Part shown: piece by piece, positions 62,008 to 64,000 of the stretch | Numbering within the stretch: position 1 is the stretch's first letter | Layout of the letters: every line of letters begins with the position of its first letter | Origin: Brevibacterium linens ATCC 9172 | GTDB taxonomy: Bacteria > Actinomycetota > Actinomycetes > Actinomycetales > Brevibacteriaceae | Assembly (NCBI RefSeq): GCF_900169165.1 | Contig: NZ_FXYY01000007.1 | Location: forward strand, 1 to 64,000 | Length of the DNA stretch: 64,000 nucleotides | Reading direction: 5' to 3' | Notes under the pieces: generated by a model | The model's database searches: none | The model's input: the letters and a program-made list of their open reading frames with translations, nothing else | What the model was told of the DNA's origin: nothing | Translations under genes and position numbers: made by a program

Positions 62008-62883
62008 GTGAACGAGAAAGAGAAGGTTCAACAGGTCGCCGACAGGGCCGATTCGGCGGCCCAGGAAGCCGCGGACAGCCGCTGGTTCGAGCGTGTGGCC
62101 CGCGCGGGATTCATCGCCAATGGATTGGTCCACGCGATCCTCGGTGCGACGGCAGTGACGATCGGCCTGGGGCAGGGCGGCGGCGAAGCCGACCAGGCCG
62201 GAGCGGTCGGACAGATCGCTTCGCAGCCCTTCGGCATGGTGCTGATCGTCATCTGCTTCCTCGGCTGTGCGCTGATGGCGTTGTGGTGCTTGGTCAACGC
62301 GTTCTTCGGTGCGTCGTCGCTGCGCGGTGCCGGAACTCGCGACCCGCAGGAGAAGCAGGGGAGGAAGCAGTGGATCGACTTCTTCTCGACGGTCGGTTCT
62401 GCCATTGCCTATGTGGTGGTTGCCGCGACCTTCTCCCAGTTCGTCTTCGGCGGAGGATCCGACTCTGGCAAGGCGAGTTCACAGGCCTCGGCGACCGTGG
62501 CGAAGGCTCCGGGCGGACTGTATATCCTCATGGCTGCCGGCGCCGTGATTGCGATCATCGGCATCGTGTTCTGTATCAATGGTCTGCGCCGGAAGTGGAA
62601 GGATGAGCTTCGTCGGCCGCGCAGCGCGTTCACCCGCTTCCTCGTCGGTTTCACCGGTGTTGTCGGGTATCTGGGCAAAGGTGCGACTTTGCTGTCGGTG
62701 GGCACCCTCATCGTGGTGTCGGCAGCGACCGGCGACCCGGAGGAATTCACGGGAATCGACGGAGCGCTCAAGGGCATGCGCGACCAGCCGTTCGGGCCGT
62801 ATCTGCTGTTGGCAGTGGGCCTTGGCTTGGTTCTCTACGGCGTATTCCTCGCGCTGCGCTCGAGGTACGACCGCATGGATTGA
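62008..62883 (+). CDS. DUF1206 family membrane protein
   Basis: 291 residues. Three repeats of a two-span unit are visible: ARAGFIANGLVHAILGATAVTIGLG, then a second from SAIAYVVVAATFSQFVFGG, then VVGYLGKGATLLSVGTLIVVSA. This is the DUF1206 pattern; function is unknown. The GTG at 62008 skips the Arg-rich reading from 61966. Neither start has a clear ribosome site. It is the only gene between the heat-shock terminator and the urease region. Confidence 0.75.
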   Translation: MNEKEKVQQVADRADSAAQEAADSRWFERVARAGFIANGLVHAILGATAVTIGLGQGGGEADQAGAVGQIASQPFGMVLIVICFLGCALMALWCLVNAFFGASSLRGAGTRDPQEKQGRKQWIDFFSTVGSAIAYVVVAATFSQFVFGGGSDSGKASSQASATVAKAPGGLYILMAAGAVIAIIGIVFCINGLRRKWKDELRRPRSAFTRFLVGFTGVVGYLGKGATLLSVGTLIVVSAATGDPEEFTGIDGALKGMRDQPFGPYLLLAVGLGLVLYGVFLALRSRYDRMD

Positions 62884-63028
62884 GCAGTCTTCTGTTGCGC
62901 GGCAACTGGCGCAGCGCCCGCAATGTCCCCTGCCGACATCTGCTCGAAACAGAAACTGACACGTGCGGAAACAATCGACTGCGAACATGATTCCTGATCG
63001 CACTCGCCGCACGAGTCAGGAAACCACG

Positions 63029-63316
63029 ATGACGCTGTCCGCAAGCAGGACCACACCGCCTCCCGCGACCCGGAACGAAGCGAAGCTCGCCGCCTCGGAG
63101 AGCCTCGAGGACTACACCCTGCGCTTTGCCCCCAGGTCCTACTGGAAATGGGCCCCGGGAGTCGTAGCGACGAGCGCATTGGGCGGCATCGCCTACCTCG
63201 CCGACTTCTCGACCGACCGTCTCGGCGAACACGTACTGCCCGCGGACGCTCCACGCAGTCGTGGGGACGCCCCATGCGATGGTGCGGGGGCCTCGCGCGT
63301 TCCCACGAAAGGCTGA
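63029..63316 (+). pseudogene. N-terminal stump of an NCS1 cytosine/purine permease
   Basis: From the ATG at 63029 the frame reads [20 protein letters not shown] and then [17 protein letters not shown]. This is the usual N-terminus of NCS1 (CodB/PucI-type) permeases, expected to continue over 400 more residues. After about 63213 the sequence is unrelated, Arg/Pro-rich, and stops at 63316, eight bases before ureA. The gene is thus truncated, probably by a deletion that fused it to the urease operon. Confidence 0.65.
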
Positions 63317-63324
63317 GGGAGCTG

Positions 63325-63627
63325 ATGCATTTCACACCGGCTGACACCGAGAAGCTCCTCCTGTCCGTGGCAGGAATGGTCGCCCGAGATCGTCGGGAAC
63401 GCGGGATCGCGCTCAACTATCCGGAGACGGTCGCGCTGCTGAGCACATGGGCGATCGAACGTGCCAGGGAAGGTGCGAGCGTCGAGGAGCTCATGACCAC
63501 CGGGCGCGAGGTCCTCACCCGCGACGACGTGCTCACAGATGTCGCAGACATGCTCGGCGACGTCCAAGTGGAGGCGACCTTCCCCGACGGTCGCAAGCTC
63601 GTGACCATCCACAACCCCATCGACTGA
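63325..63627 (+). CDS. ureA: Urease gamma subunit
   Basis: 100 residues, the usual length. [40 protein letters not shown] and the ending [20 protein letters not shown] are typical. It forms part of the urease trimer that splits urea to ammonia and CO2. GAGGGAG precedes the ATG. ureB starts 11 bases later. Confidence 0.96.
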   Translation: MHFTPADTEKLLLSVAGMVARDRRERGIALNYPETVALLSTWAIERAREGASVEELMTTGREVLTRDDVLTDVADMLGDVQVEATFPDGRKLVTIHNPID

Positions 63628-63638
63628 AAGATCCGACA

Positions 63639-63977
63639 GTGACAGGTTTACGTGACCGCGGACCGGGCGCCGTGAGGGTCAGCGCCGGAGAGCGCGAACT
63701 CAATGTGCGCGCCGACCCTGCCGAGACGGCGACGCTGACGGTCGAGAACACCGGAGACCGGCCGGTCCAGATCGGCTCGCACATCCATCTTCCCGACACG
63801 AACCCGGCGCTCGCCTTCAACCGCAGCCGGGCCGAGGGCTTCCGCCTCGACATTCCCGCCGGCACCTCCCTGCGGTTCGAACCTGGAGCGTCCCGCACCG
63901 TGCCGATCGTCGCCCTGGGCGGACGCCGACTCGTGCCCGGAATCGGACTGCCCGACGCTGCGGCGGGTGATCGCTGA
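63639..63977 (+). CDS. ureB: Urease beta subunit
   Basis: 112 residues. Family signatures are [24 protein letters not shown] and [22 protein letters not shown]. The common SHFHF reads SHIHL here, with the His kept. The GTG at 63639 gives the normal length. Its TGA overlaps the ureC ATG by one base. Confidence 0.93.
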   Translation: MTGLRDRGPGAVRVSAGERELNVRADPAETATLTVENTGDRPVQIGSHIHLPDTNPALAFNRSRAEGFRLDIPAGTSLRFEPGASRTVPIVALGGRRLVPGIGLPDAAAGDR

Positions 63978-64000
63978 TGGCACGATTGTCGACCGACCGA
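63977..64000 (+). CDS. ureC: Urease alpha subunit, first codons only
   Basis: The ATG at 63977 opens the frame MARLSTDR, in line with the start of UreC, and runs out of the window. The assignment rests on operon position and overlap with ureB. Confidence 0.75.

Noticed and set aside
1..64000. CRISPR arrays, tRNA or rRNA genes, insertion sequences
   Set aside because: I looked for regular spacer repeats, cloverleaf-like blocks and transposase motifs on both strands and found none. A tRNA scan would be more decisive.

Overview
The window is high-GC chromosomal DNA from an actinobacterium, probably of the order Micrococcales. Brevibacterium is my best guess, from an overall impression of gene content rather than any marker search. 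Supporting signs are a dnaK-grpE-dnaJ-hspR operon with HAIR operators, DtxR/IdeR-type iron boxes, a Zur gene beside a cysteine-free rpmJ, starts that look leaderless, and GTG starts. I saw no rRNA, tRNA, CRISPR array, prophage or transposase gene.

Layout. 1-15 kb: two tandem DUF805 membrane proteins, a TDT-family carrier, an ABC ATPase paired with a YhgE/Pip membrane protein, a COG3910-like ATPase, a divergent lysE/lysG pair, a TetR regulator divergent from a small PF06695-like membrane protein, a RecQ-like helicase with a phosphoribosyltransferase-like tail, and VOC, PEP-mutase/ICL-type and DUF998 genes. 15-27.6 kb: an amidase, then the respiratory nitrate reductase operon narK-narG-narH-narJ-narI on the minus strand. 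A regulator with four C-terminal cysteines lies at one end and mobA at the other. The two promoters facing outward share the operator-like motif TTCTAY-N5-GTAGAA. 27.7-32.3 kb: an APC permease with a divergent GntR regulator, then a zinc island: rpmJ without cysteines, a Zur box, a COG0523 gene broken by two in-frame stops, and zur.

32.5-44.7 kb: a five-gene minus-strand operon. Its subunit order and sizes resemble acetophenone carboxylase (HyuA-like, small zinc-type, HyuA-like, HyuB-like, fifth protein) rather than three-subunit acetone carboxylase. A LuxR-type LAL regulator is divergent from it, and an intact COG0523 metal-chaperone GTPase follows the regulator. 45-48.8 kb: an RND transporter with a coiled-coil insertion, bracketed by two homologous 60-bp palindromes. 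48.8-53 kb: lactate use (lldR-like regulator, lctP, lldD). 53-55.2 kb: two divergent siderophore-type binding lipoproteins under iron boxes. 55.2-57.3 kb: a MerR regulator and a SulP transporter. 57.5-61.9 kb: the heat-shock operon. 62-64 kb: a DUF1206 protein, the stump of an NCS1 permease, and ureA-ureB followed by the first bases of ureC.

Most structure not explained by genes consists of hairpins. Five intergenic palindromes measure exactly 60 bp end to end, and two of these are homologous with a compensatory base-pair change. A 67-nt hairpin sits inside the dnaK operon. A decamer, GCCGAGGCGG, recurs in intergenic DNA. The best candidates for undescribed biology are the acetophenone-carboxylase-like locus with its regulator and GTPase, the nitrate-locus regulon motif, and the 60-bp palindromes.
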